Positions 17,168-26,400 of a stretch of DNA of 64,000 nt are shown in pieces. The notes under the pieces are model-generated. The model had not been told where the DNA came from. It saw only the letters and a program-made list of their open reading frames with translations, and did not search any database. Source of the stretch: Asticcacaulis sp. AC460 (lineage in GTDB: Bacteria; Pseudomonadota; Alphaproteobacteria; Caulobacterales; Caulobacteraceae); assembly GCF_000495795.1 (NCBI RefSeq), contig NZ_AWGD01000002.1:1-64000 (forward strand), given 5' to 3'. Within the stretch, counting starts at the first letter, position 1. The number at the start of each line of letters is the position of its first letter. The translations under genes were made by a program, and so were the position numbers.

Positions 17168-17562
17168 TCGAAACCCCAACCTGTACTTTGTTATCAATCG
17201 TACCTTTCTAAATACAATCCCAAACGATTACAATCAATCGTAAATGATCACCATTCGGCGCTTTGTATTGCCACATTATGAGATCAATCGCGTATATTTG
17301 AGAATGAGCGTCAATTTCGATCAAAAGACGCACAATTTGCCGAAAGTTGTCCGAAGCCCTGACCGCAAGACAGCGCGAATGCGATTCTCCGCTGCAACGA
17401 AATCGTCATTATTCGGCAACACCCGCCGCGCTTCCATGTCACCGGTGTCACAAAGGCTTGATTTGCGCCCGGCGTGGGATATAGTCATACAAATAAAGAA
17501 AAAGCACGAGGCGTTGACGGGTTTGCCCGCAACGACTTCGGCACAGGGTTGAACGGGAAAAC
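17168..17562. promoter_or_regulatory. Divergent rhaD/rhaK control region with repeated ATCAATCGTA motifs
   Basis: This 395-bp region between divergent rhamnose genes is AT-richer than its surroundings and holds no gene. ATCAATCGTA occurs twice as direct repeats (17193-17202 and 17233-17242). The second copy is also the right arm of an inverted repeat, ACGATT (17224-17229) with AATCGT (17236-17241). DeoR-family regulators bind such repeats, and the DeoR-type gene at 19122 is the likely binder. Its own upstream region has a related ATCGATCAT repeat. Confidence 0.5.
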
Positions 17563-18948
17563 ATGCCAAAAAAGCATCAGGGCAAGTGCGTCGTATTCGA
17601 TGTCGGCAAGACCTTCGCCAAGGTCAGCGTCGTCGACAGCGACGGACGGATATGGATCGAACGCCGGCGCGCCACGCCGCATGTCGATACCCCGCTTTAC
17701 AGGGCGTTCGACGTCGACGCCCTGCATGACTGGCTGATGGAGCAACTGCGGGATCTGGGCAGCCACTACGCCATCGACCGCATCATTCCCGTGACCCATG
17801 GCGCCACCTGCGCCTTTCTGGACGAGGACCATAGACTGGTCCAGCCCGTCCAGGACTACGAATCCGCCGTGCCGGGGGAATATGTCCGCGCCTACGGCCG
17901 CATCCGCCCCGGTTTTGACGAAACCCAGTCGCCGTCCCTGCCGCTGGGCCTCAACCTGGGCTGCCAGATCTTCTGGCATTCGCGCCGCGCGCCGACCCTG
18001 TTCGCCCGGGTGCGCTGGATCCTCAACTATCCGCAGTACTGGGTGTGGCGGCTGACAGGCGCCCTGTGCAACGAAGTCACCTCCATGGGTTGCCACACCG
18101 ACCTATGGTGCCCCGAGCGCAAGGATTTCTCGTCCCTGGCCGTCAAGCAGGGCTGGGCCGAACTGTTTCCCCCCATGCACCCCGCCTGGGAGCCCGTCGC
18201 CACCCTGCGCGGCGACCTGGCCCAGGCGGCAGGCCTGCCACCGTCGGTCAAGGTCTGCGTCGGCGCCCACGACACCAATGCAGCCCTGGCCAGCGTCATT
18301 GTCGACAGCGACGACTCACCGGCCCTGTTGTCCACCGGGACCTGGTACATCGCCATGGCGCCCGGCGCCTCGCCTGAAGACCTGGTGCCGCAGCGCGACT
18401 GCCTGGCCAATGTCGATGTCTACGGCCGGCCGGTGCCGTGCGCCCGCTTCATGGGCGGTCGCGTCTATGACAGCATCGTCGGCAACGGGACCACGGTCGA
18501 CGAAGCCGCCCTGCGCGCCGTGATGCGCAAAGGCACCGCCGCCCTGCCGGTGTTTCTCGATACGCCCGGCGTCTGTCCCGGCCTGAACGGGGAGGTGCCG
18601 GTGAGCGGTGAAACCGCTCGGGAAAAGGCCGCCATCGGACTGTTGTATGTCGCCCTGATGACCTCGGCCTGCCTGGACCTGGTCCGGGCCTCGGACCAGG
18701 TGCTCATAGAAGGTCCAGCTGCCGGCAACCCGTTGCTGTGCGGTCTGATCGCCGCCCTGCGTCCCGGACAGGTCGTGGTCGAGGATAACCGCAACGCCGT
18801 GACCCTGGGGGCGGCGCGCCTGGCCTTCTACGACAGTCCCGCCCCGCGCGCCCGCATCCGACAGGTGGTGGCGCCGGTGCTGCGCGACGACATTCGCCGT
18901 TATCGCGAACTGTGGCGCGGACGGGTGTCAGCGGAACTGGCTGCATAA
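17563..18948 (+). CDS. rhaK: FGGY-family carbohydrate kinase, probable rhamnulokinase
   Basis: The 461-residue protein opens with the FGGY phosphate loop (CVVFDVGKTFAKVSVVD) and has the GAHDTNAALA hinge and an actin-like C-domain with ALLSTGTWYI and ALRPGQVVVEDN. Its genome partners, the RhaD fusion and a DeoR-type regulator, argue for phosphorylation of L-rhamnulose to the 1-phosphate, as in the Rhizobium rha operon. The related substrate L-fuculose cannot be excluded by sequence alone. The start ATG follows GGGAAAAC. A palindromic repeat at 18962-19033 follows the stop. Confidence 0.85.
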   Translation: MPKKHQGKCVVFDVGKTFAKVSVVDSDGRIWIERRRATPHVDTPLYRAFDVDALHDWLMEQLRDLGSHYAIDRIIPVTHGATCAFLDEDHRLVQPVQDYESAVPGEYVRAYGRIRPGFDETQSPSLPLGLNLGCQIFWHSRRAPTLFARVRWILNYPQYWVWRLTGALCNEVTSMGCHTDLWCPERKDFSSLAVKQGWAELFPPMHPAWEPVATLRGDLAQAAGLPPSVKVCVGAHDTNAALASVIVDSDDSPALLSTGTWYIAMAPGASPEDLVPQRDCLANVDVYGRPVPCARFMGGRVYDSIVGNGTTVDEAALRAVMRKGTAALPVFLDTPGVCPGLNGEVPVSGETAREKAAIGLLYVALMTSACLDLVRASDQVLIEGPAAGNPLLCGLIAALRPGQVVVEDNRNAVTLGAARLAFYDSPAPRARIRQVVAPVLRDDIRRYRELWRGRVSAELAA

Positions 18949-18961
18949 ATTCTTTTTTGAC

Positions 18962-19033
18962 GCCTCACGCCAATATACGTTTCTTGGCCGAAAAGTGCCC
19001 AGGAAATTGTCTGGCCACTTTTCGGCGCGAGGC
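18962..19033. repeat. Dispersed palindromic repeat, variant with CCGAAAAGTG core
   Basis: GCCTC (18962-18966) and GAGGC (19029-19033) are inverted ends. The inner stem is CCGAAAAGTG (18988-18997) with CACTTTTCGG (19016-19025). The plan matches the elements at 5151-5262 and 5824-5870 with a one-base core change kept on both arms (CCAAAAAG to CCGAAAAG). It separates rhaK from the regulator gene. Confidence 0.6.
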
Positions 19034-19064
19034 TGTATCGACAAATCTCTGGAACCTTCGTATA

Positions 19065-19084
19065 GATCGATCATTATCGATCAT
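19065..19084. promoter_or_regulatory. Inverted and direct repeat upstream of the DeoR-type gene
   Basis: GATCGAT-catt-ATCGATC (19065-19082) is a perfect inverted repeat, and ATCGATCAT occurs twice (19066-19074, 19076-19084). Placed about 40 bp before the regulator start, it is a candidate autoregulatory operator. Confidence 0.45.
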
Positions 19085-19121
19085 CGCGCGGTGACGATTC
19101 GCGCAAGAGGTACGAGAACGC

Positions 19122-19964
19122 ATGCATTTTCAGGATCGCTGGAAGCGGATTATCGACGAGCTGAGCCCGGATCGCGTGACCTCGGTGGACGAACTGACCG
19201 AGCGTCTGGGGGTGTCGCCGGCCACCATCCGCCGCGATCTCAACGAACTGGACGGCCTGGGTTATCTGCTGCGGGTGCGCGGCGGCGCCATGCGCGCGGA
19301 GAGCAAGGCCTACAAGCAGGCTTCGGACGAACGCCGCAGCGAGGGCCTTCAGGGCCAGCCGGGCTTCCTGGATACCGTCATAAGCAATGCCGCATCCAAG
19401 CGCGCCATCGCCCGCACGGCTTTGGAGTTCCTGACGCCAGGCCTGTCGATGATCATCGATGGCGGCACCACGACCTACACAATGGCGTCGATGATGCCGA
19501 ACGAGCCCTATCATGTGTTGACCACCTCGATCGCCATCCTGCAGGGCCTGATCGCCCGGCCGAAGGTCAAGGTGACCCTGCCCGGCGGTGAGTTTTTCCG
19601 CGAACAAAGCATTATTCTGAACCCGTATGAGGACGGCATCCTGCAGCATTTCACGGCGGCGCGGATGTTCATCGGCTGCCAGGCGATCACGCGCAACGGT
19701 TTGCTGCAGACGGACGGTCTGCTGGTCCAGTCGGAGCGTCGGCTGATGGAGCGCGCCAGCGAGATCATCGTGCTGGCCGATTCGAGCAAGATCAATGCGT
19801 CCGGGTCGCTGGCCGTATGTCCGTTGAACAAGATCGACGTGCTGATCACCGATGACGGGATTGCGCCGGATGCGGTCAAGTGGCTGCGCGATGCCGGGAT
19901 CGATGTCCGCATCGCCGAACGCACGGCCGAAGACCGCAATACGCCGGTGCCTTTGCCGCGTTGA
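19122..19964 (+). CDS. rhaR: DeoR/GlpR-family regulator of rhamnose genes
   Basis: The 280-residue protein has the DeoR N-terminal winged helix (RVTSVDELTERLGVSPATIRRDLNELD) and a DeoRC sensor domain related to sugar-phosphate isomerases (IDGGTTTYTMA, LPGGEFF, IVLADSSKI). DeoR proteins usually repress sugar genes and respond to phosphorylated intermediates. In Rhizobium a DeoR-type protein controls the rha operon, and this one sits beside rhaK and rhaD. A rho-independent terminator follows. The symbol is by analogy. Confidence 0.82.
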   Translation: MHFQDRWKRIIDELSPDRVTSVDELTERLGVSPATIRRDLNELDGLGYLLRVRGGAMRAESKAYKQASDERRSEGLQGQPGFLDTVISNAASKRAIARTALEFLTPGLSMIIDGGTTTYTMASMMPNEPYHVLTTSIAILQGLIARPKVKVTLPGGEFFREQSIILNPYEDGILQHFTAARMFIGCQAITRNGLLQTDGLLVQSERRLMERASEIIVLADSSKINASGSLAVCPLNKIDVLITDDGIAPDAVKWLRDAGIDVRIAERTAEDRNTPVPLPR

Positions 19965-20010
19965 GTCTTCCTGAGAACTGTCCGGCCGGTCTGGTCTTCT
20001 CGGCGGCATA

Positions 20011-20044
20011 AAAAAATCCCGGATGGAACCATCCGGGATTTTTT
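20011..20044. terminator. Bidirectional rho-independent terminator
   Basis: ATCCCGGATGG pairs with CCATCCGGGAT around a 2-base centre, flanked by an A-run on the left and a T-run on the right. It lies between convergent rhaR and the HlyD-family gene and should stop transcription from both. Confidence 0.9.
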
Positions 20045-20062
20045 GTCTGATGTGACCTGGCC

Positions 20063-21469
20063 TCAGGTTTCGCGGAAGGTCTTCCACAGCGACTGGTTCA
20101 GCGGTTCCAGGATGTACTGCAGCACCGTGCGCTCGCGCATCGGCACCACCACTTCCACCGGCAGGCCCGGCTTCAGCTTTTCCGTGCCCATTCGCGACAA
20201 GGTCGCCAGGGTTTCCGGCGAGATCTGAACCCGCGCCGTATAGAAGGTGTTGTGGCCTTCCTTATCGGTGAAGCTGTCGCCCGACACGTCCAGGACCTTG
20301 CCTTCCAGGATCGGCGAGTTACGTTCGTGCAGCGAGACGAAACGCACCTGGGCGACCTGGCCCGGATGAATGTCGTTGCCGTTCTTGGCCGGCACCATCA
20401 CCTGGATGACCAGCGGCGTGGCTTCCGGAACGATGTCCAGCAACTTCTGGCCCGGCTGGACGACGCCGCCGACGGTGAAGACCTGCAGGCCCATCACCTT
20501 GCCCGTGGCCGTGGCGCGGATATGCAGGCGGTCATAGGCGGCGCGCGCCGCGACCAGTTGCGGTTCCATGGTCTTCAGGCGGCCCTGGGTGTCGTTCAGG
20601 TCGGCCATGACATTGTCGAGATACTGCTTGCGGATGCCGACGGATTGCATCTGGGTTTCGCCGATTTGGGCGTTGGCAGCGGCGACCTGGGCTTTCAGGG
20701 CGCCATATTCGCCTTCCATGCCGGCGATCGATTCCTGCAGGGCGCGCACCCGAGTGGTCGGCGCGTAGCCGCGGGCATTCAGGTCCTCGACCCCTTTCAG
20801 TTCGTCCTTGGTCAGGGCCTGACGGGTCTGGTTGGAGGTCATCTGCTCCTGGTTGCCGATGATCTGCTGTTCGCTTTGGGCGACGCGCTGTTGCAAGACC
20901 GACATCTGCGACGCGAGGAAGGTGCGGTTCGACGCCATGGTCTGGCGTTGCAGGTTCATCGACTCATCGATCACGGGACGGAAGGCTTCCGGCAAGTCGG
21001 CGAACTCGACCGGTTCGGCGAAGCCGCCGCGCTGGCCCTGCTCGGCCAACAGGCGCGCCTCGCGCGTCTTCAGGTCGATATACTGAGCCATCAGGGCGTT
21101 GGCATTGGCCTCGGTTTCGTCGCCCGACATCGTGATCAGCTCCTGGCCCTTGCGGACCATGTCGCCTTCCTTGACGTGCAGGGCGGCGATGATGCCGCCT
21201 TCCTTATGGGAGACTTCCTGGCGGTTGCCGATGACGGCGATCTGGCCGCTGGCATAGACGGCGGCGTCGACGCGGGCAAAGGTCGCCCAGCCCAGCAGGA
21301 CGCCGAAGAAGATAAAGACGACCAGCAGACCGAAACGGATGTCGTTACGCGGGTCGTCCGAACCGTTGGCGCCGGTCACACCCAGAAGGGCGCCGATGCC
21401 GCCACCGGACGGCGGAGTCTTGGCTTCAGGGGACGGGGCGGCAGTGTCGAAATGGGTGCTATCGGGCAT
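20063..21469 (-). CDS. HlyD/PrtE-family type I secretion membrane fusion protein
   Basis: The 468-residue adaptor has one N-terminal membrane helix (FGLLVVFIFFGVLLGWATFA, about 46-65), a lipoyl-like half motif (GGIIAALHVKEGDMVRKGQ), long coiled-coil hairpin segments (150-300) and a C-terminal beta-barrel region ending LNQSLWKTFRE. It bridges the inner-membrane ABC exporter to a TolC-like outer-membrane channel. The gene is 1 bp from the ABC gene, so they form an operon. No TolC-type gene is present in the window. Likely cargos are the RTX proteins at 23408-30139 and 1-1742. Confidence 0.93.
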   Translation of the reverse strand: MPDSTHFDTAAPSPEAKTPPSGGGIGALLGVTGANGSDDPRNDIRFGLLVVFIFFGVLLGWATFARVDAAVYASGQIAVIGNRQEVSHKEGGIIAALHVKEGDMVRKGQELITMSGDETEANANALMAQYIDLKTREARLLAEQGQRGGFAEPVEFADLPEAFRPVIDESMNLQRQTMASNRTFLASQMSVLQQRVAQSEQQIIGNQEQMTSNQTRQALTKDELKGVEDLNARGYAPTTRVRALQESIAGMEGEYGALKAQVAAANAQIGETQMQSVGIRKQYLDNVMADLNDTQGRLKTMEPQLVAARAAYDRLHIRATATGKVMGLQVFTVGGVVQPGQKLLDIVPEATPLVIQVMVPAKNGNDIHPGQVAQVRFVSLHERNSPILEGKVLDVSGDSFTDKEGHNTFYTARVQISPETLATLSRMGTEKLKPGLPVEVVVPMRERTVLQYILEPLNQSLWKTFRET

Positions 21470-21470
21470 G

Positions 21471-23234
21471 TCAGTTGGCGGCCTTTCCGCCGGTAATCGG
21501 CGCCAGGCTTGTCGGCGGCGCGGCGTTGGAAGCTTGTTGTTTCTTCATGGCTTCGGCGTATTGCGCCGGCGTGCCGAGGAAGGCGACTCGGCCGTTGGCC
21601 AGCATCATCAGACGGGTCACACGGTCCAGGACCATGGCGCGGTGGGCGATGACGATGACGGCGCCGCCACGGGCGCAGACACCGTTCATGGCGTTGATCA
21701 GGGCGATTTCGCCGGCCTGGTCCTGATAGGCATTGGGTTCGTCCAGCACCAGAATCGGCGGGTCGCGGTACAGAGCCCGCGCCAGGGCGACACGTTGCGC
21801 CTGACCGCCGGACAGCCCCTGGCCGTTCATGTTCAGCACGGTGTTGTAACCGTTGGACAGTTGCAGGACCATGTCGTGGACACCGGCCAGCTTGGCGGCG
21901 GTGATGACCAGTTCGTCGATTTCGTCGGAATTTCCGGTTTCGAAACGGCAGATATTGTCGCGGACCGAACCCGGGAACAGGGTCGGGTCCTGGGGCAGGT
22001 AGCCCATATACTTGGCCAGGACTTCGGGATCCCAATCCTTGCGTTCGGCGCCGTCGACACGGATCGTGCCGATCTCGTAGCCGTCACAGCCGACCAGGAC
22101 GCGGGCCAGGGTCGACTTGCCGGCGCCGGAGACCCCGGCAATGCCCAGCATCTCGCCCGGACCGACCCGGAAAGTGATGTTTTGCAGGATGTAGGCCTTC
22201 TGCTCCGAATGGACGATGCTGAGGCCCTCGACCTCCAGCACCGCCTTTGGACGCGGCAGGCTGGTCACGGTCTTGCTGGCGTCTTCGCTCAGGGCCTTGT
22301 CGACGGTGCGGAAGGCGTTGTAGCCGCGAATCAGGCTGCGCCAGTTGGAAATGACCTGTTCCATCGGCATCAGGGCGCGCGCCATCAGCAGCGACGCGGC
22401 GAAGATGGCGCCGGCCGAGATTTCCTGTTTAACCGCCAGATAGGCGCCGACGCCCAGCGAGATCGACTGCAGCAGCTGGCGCAGGAATTTCGAGGTCGTG
22501 GCGTAGCCGCCGACGCTCAGATTGGCCTTGATCTGGTCGTCCAGGGCCGAATGGCGTTCATCGAGCTGCTGGTTGACCAGGGCGCGGCGCATGCCCAGAG
22601 CGCGGACGACGTCAGCGCGCTGGGTTGTGGCTTCCTGGCGGGCATAGGCCTTCTGCATGTTCTCGGCGGCCTGGGTGATATAGCGGTAAGAGGCGCGCTC
22701 GCTCAGCCAGGTGATGATGCCCAGCAGGACGCCGCCGCCGACCGTCATCCAGCCCAGGACCGGGTGCAGGATGAAGCACAGTCCGACAAACAGGAATATC
22801 CACGGCAGGTCGAACAGGGCGACCATGCCCTGGCCCGACAGGGTCTGTTTGAAGGTGTCGAATTCACGCAGCAGGGCGGCATTGGTCGCCTGACGGCCAT
22901 TGCCGATCCGGGCATAGAGATGGTTCAGCACATTGCCGACCAGGACCTTGTCCAGGCGCATCCCCGACCGCATCAGCAGGCGCGACCGCACGCTGTCCAG
23001 AAACGACAGGGCGACCAGCGACGCGATCAGCATCATGGTAATGTAGACCAGGGTCGTCATGCTCCCGGTCGACACTACGCGGCCATAGACCTGCAGCATG
23101 TAAAGCGTCGGCGCCAGGCTGAGCATGTTGATGAAGAAGCTGAACACCGCGGCATTGATAAAGTGCGGGCGGGATTGCTTGATCGCGTCCGCCATGACGG
23201 AGCTGATCTTGAGTCGGGAGAGAGCTGAAATCAT
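21471..23234 (-). CDS. PrtD-type type I secretion ABC exporter (permease plus ATPase)
   Basis: The 587-residue half-transporter carries about six membrane helices in the first 320 residues and an ATPase domain with Walker A (GVSGAGKSTLARVL), signature LSGGQAQRVALARAL, Walker B (ILVLDEPNAYQD) and a switch histidine in IAHRAM. It lacks the N-terminal C39-like domain of HlyB, so it belongs to the PrtD group that exports RTX proteases and lipases without cleaving a leader. It lies just downstream of the giant RTX gene on the same strand, past a terminator. Confidence 0.93.
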   Translation of the reverse strand: MISALSRLKISSVMADAIKQSRPHFINAAVFSFFINMLSLAPTLYMLQVYGRVVSTGSMTTLVYITMMLIASLVALSFLDSVRSRLLMRSGMRLDKVLVGNVLNHLYARIGNGRQATNAALLREFDTFKQTLSGQGMVALFDLPWIFLFVGLCFILHPVLGWMTVGGGVLLGIITWLSERASYRYITQAAENMQKAYARQEATTQRADVVRALGMRRALVNQQLDERHSALDDQIKANLSVGGYATTSKFLRQLLQSISLGVGAYLAVKQEISAGAIFAASLLMARALMPMEQVISNWRSLIRGYNAFRTVDKALSEDASKTVTSLPRPKAVLEVEGLSIVHSEQKAYILQNITFRVGPGEMLGIAGVSGAGKSTLARVLVGCDGYEIGTIRVDGAERKDWDPEVLAKYMGYLPQDPTLFPGSVRDNICRFETGNSDEIDELVITAAKLAGVHDMVLQLSNGYNTVLNMNGQGLSGGQAQRVALARALYRDPPILVLDEPNAYQDQAGEIALINAMNGVCARGGAVIVIAHRAMVLDRVTRLMMLANGRVAFLGTPAQYAEAMKKQQASNAAPPTSLAPITGGKAAN

Positions 23235-23345
23235 GGCGGCCGTTATATCAGGTGAGTATGATTAAAAATAGCGGGATATTTCCCCAATCGCCATACCTGA
23301 ATTTGCCGGCGCAGCGCAAGCTTTCGCGTGAAGGCTGTAGCCTTT

Positions 23346-23383
23346 AAAAAAGGCCGCGCCGTCCCGTGAAGGACAGCGCGGCC
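23346..23383 (-). terminator. Rho-independent terminator after the giant RTX gene
   Basis: On the reverse strand GGCCGCGC-tGTCC pairs with GGAC-gGCGCGGCC, followed by six T residues (23351-23346). It separates the giant RTX gene from the ABC exporter gene, so exporter genes depend on read-through or their own promoter. Confidence 0.88.
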
Positions 23384-23407
23384 TGTATGTCGACACCGTA
23401 AAAGCGC

Positions 23408-26400
23408 TTACCAGTTAATGTGGCCAAGGAAATTCGGGTCCGCCGCCGAAGTATTGAGGACAAGAATCGTATTGCCGCCGCCTAGGTTGATCAGGACATT
23501 GGCGCCGGCCTGGGCGACCAGGGCGCTGTTGGCCACGCCATTGGTCACGGCATGGATGTCGATGCTGTCATTCTGGGCCGCGCTGAAGTCGGTGACCGTG
23601 TCCTTCCAGGTGCCGGTCAGGAAAACAAAGACGTCCGAGCCCAGCCCGCCGGTCAGGGTGTCATTGCCGACGCCGCCGTCCAGCCGGTTGTTGCCGGAAT
23701 TGCCAGTCAGACCGTTGTTCAGCGAATTGCCGGCGGCGTTTATGTGCGTGGCACCCGTCAGGGTGATAACCTCGACCGCCCGGCCCAGCAACGAATAGGT
23801 CACCGAGCTGAAGACTGTATCCGTCCCTTGCAGATGCTGCTCGACAACATTGTCGCCGACATTGTCGACATAGTAGGTGTCGTCGCCCAGGCCGCCGACC
23901 AGCTTGTCCGCGCCGGTACCACCGTCCAGGACGTTGTTGCCGCTGGTCCCGGTCAGGGTATTGGCCAGCCCGTTGCCGGTACCGTTCAGATTCCCAGTCC
24001 CCGTCAGGCTGAGCACCTCCACCGCCCGGCCAAACAGCGAATAGCTGACCGACGCGATGATGGTATCGGTCCCCTGAAGGTGCTGTTCCTGGACGTTATC
24101 ACCCGCGTTATCGACATAGTAGGTATCGTCCCCGAGACCCCCGACCAGCTTGTCGGCGCCCGTGCCGCCGTCCAGGACGTTGTTGCCGCTGGTCCCGGTC
24201 AGGGTGTTGTTCAGCCCGTTGCCGGTGCCATTCAGGTTGCCCGTTCCGGTCAGGGTCAGGATTTCCACCGCCCGGCCCAGCAGGGAATAGCTCACCGAAC
24301 TGATGATAGTGTCGGTGCCTTCCAGGTGGTTCTCGCCGACGCTGTCGCCGGCATTGTCGACATAGAAGGTGTCGTCACCCAGCCCGCCCAGCATGCGGTC
24401 GGCGCCTGTACCGCCGTCGAGGCGATCATTGCCTTCGCCGCCGCTCAACAGGTTCTTGCCGCTGTTGCCGCCGAGGATATTGTTGCCGCTGTTGCCGGTC
24501 GCGTTGAAATCGCCACTGCCGGTCAGGCCCAGGTGTTCGAGATTGGCGCCCAGGGTGTAGCTGCGCGCGGCCAGCACCCATTCGGTGCCCTCGCCGGCCG
24601 CTTCGACAATGACATCGTCGGCATCGACGATATAGGTGTCATTACCCAGGCCACCGGTCAGGGTATCGTTACCGCCGGCACCTTCCAGCCAGTTATTGCC
24701 CGCATTGCCGCTGATCGCATTGGCCAGGCTGTTGCCGTTGCCGGTAAAGTTGCCAATGCCGGTAAAGGTCAGGTTTTCAAGGTTCGCGCCCAGGTTATAG
24801 TTGCGCGACGCCAGCACCGTGTCCGTGCCTTCACCGGCCAGTTCGGTCACCGCGTCGCCCGCCGCATCGACGACATAGCTGTCATTGCCCAAACCACCGA
24901 CCAGGGTGTCGTTGCCGGCGGCGCCATCCAGTTGGTTGTTGCCGGTATTGCCGGTCAACAGGTTGTTGACGTTGTTGCCGGTCGCATTGAAATTGGCGGC
25001 GCCGGTGAGGGTAAGGTTTTCAATGTTGAGCCCGACCAGAGAATAGCTGAACGAGGCCACAATCAGATCGTTGCCTTCCCCGGCGTTCTCGACCACCTCG
25101 TCCGAGCTGGTATTGAGCATATAGGTATCATTGCCCAGGCCGCCGGCCAGGGTATCAGCGCCGGCGCCGCCGTCCAGCCGGTTGTTGCCGGTATTCCCGG
25201 TCAGCGCGTTCGCCAGGGCATTGCCCGTCCCATTGACGTCGAGCGCCCCTGTTAGTGTCAGGTTTTCGAAATTTTCCACGAGCGTCCAGTGGATCAGTGA
25301 CGCGACCGTGTCGCTGCCGCCGCCCGCCTGTTCGGCGATCACATCCAGGTACGAATCCACGACATAGGTATCGTTGCCCAACCCACCGGTCAGAGTATCC
25401 GCGCCCCAACCACCATCCAGGCGGTTGGCCCCATCGTTACCCGTGATGTCGTTTGCGCGGCTGTCGCCCGTCGCATCAATGTTGTTCTGTCCTGTCAGGA
25501 TCAGACGTTCGGTGTTGGCTATCTGAAGGATCCAGCGATCGATGTCCACCATCTGGAGCAGCGAAACCGAAACGGAGCTGTAGACAGTATCCGTTCCCTT
25601 GCCGGCCTCCTCGTAAACGGAGTCTTCGATATGATCGAGGATATAGGTATCATCGCCAGCGCCGCCGGACAGGGCGTCCTTCCCCTTCCCGCCATCGAGG
25701 AGATTGTTTGCGTCATTGCCGAACAGTGTGTCATTAAAAGCCGAGCCGACCAGGTGCTCAAGCTCGAAGTACTCACCGACCCCGCGCTGAATCCCCTGAG
25801 TAGCCTTGGCGTAGCTCAGGGTATCGACACCGTTACCGCCGTAGGCCGCTACCGAACTCGCGGTAGCGAACAACATATCATCGCCATCCCCGCCTTGAAG
25901 CTGGCTATCAGCCCCGCCGGTCAGCGTATCGTTACCGTCTCCACCCCACAATTGATCGTCAGCACCCCCGGTGACAAGGTCATTGCCGCCATTGGCCAGG
26001 AACAGGTCCTTTCCGGAGGTACCGTTCAGGACATGGCCTTCATTGTCGTCTTCGAAGACCGCACCGGTGAACAGGTCGATTGTCACGTATTGAGGTGAGC
26101 CGTACGGGATCGTCACCTGGCCGTCGCTGATGACGAACCCGAACCAAGCGTTCGCCCCCGCCCCGCTCTGACGGAAGGCCACCTGACCGGCAGCGAGTTG
26201 CACCTGGGTAAACTGCGTCGCGGCCACGCCATTGACAAAGATGCCGCCGCCGGCTTTCTGCCCGACCGTAAACGTCAGCGTGTCGCCATCGGCGTCAGTG
26301 GCATTCAGATCCGCTGTGGTGAGTACATAGGTTCCGCCCGATGTCACGAGGCCGCGGAAGTCGCCCGTCAAGACCGGAGCATCATTCACCAATTGGGCTT

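Noticed and set aside
15347-17281. A 644-codon forward open frame
   Set aside because: It is antisense to the aldolase/dehydrogenase gene, whose motifs are clear; the forward translation has no recognisable domain.
20252-23228. Long forward open frames over the type I secretion genes
   Set aside because: The reverse strand encodes unmistakable HlyD and ABC transporter proteins, so the forward frames are shadows of high-GC coding.
23640-25600. Regularly spaced repeats considered as a CRISPR array
   Set aside because: The repeats are in frame, variable and encode GGxGxD calcium-binding modules; there are no short constant repeats with unique spacers.
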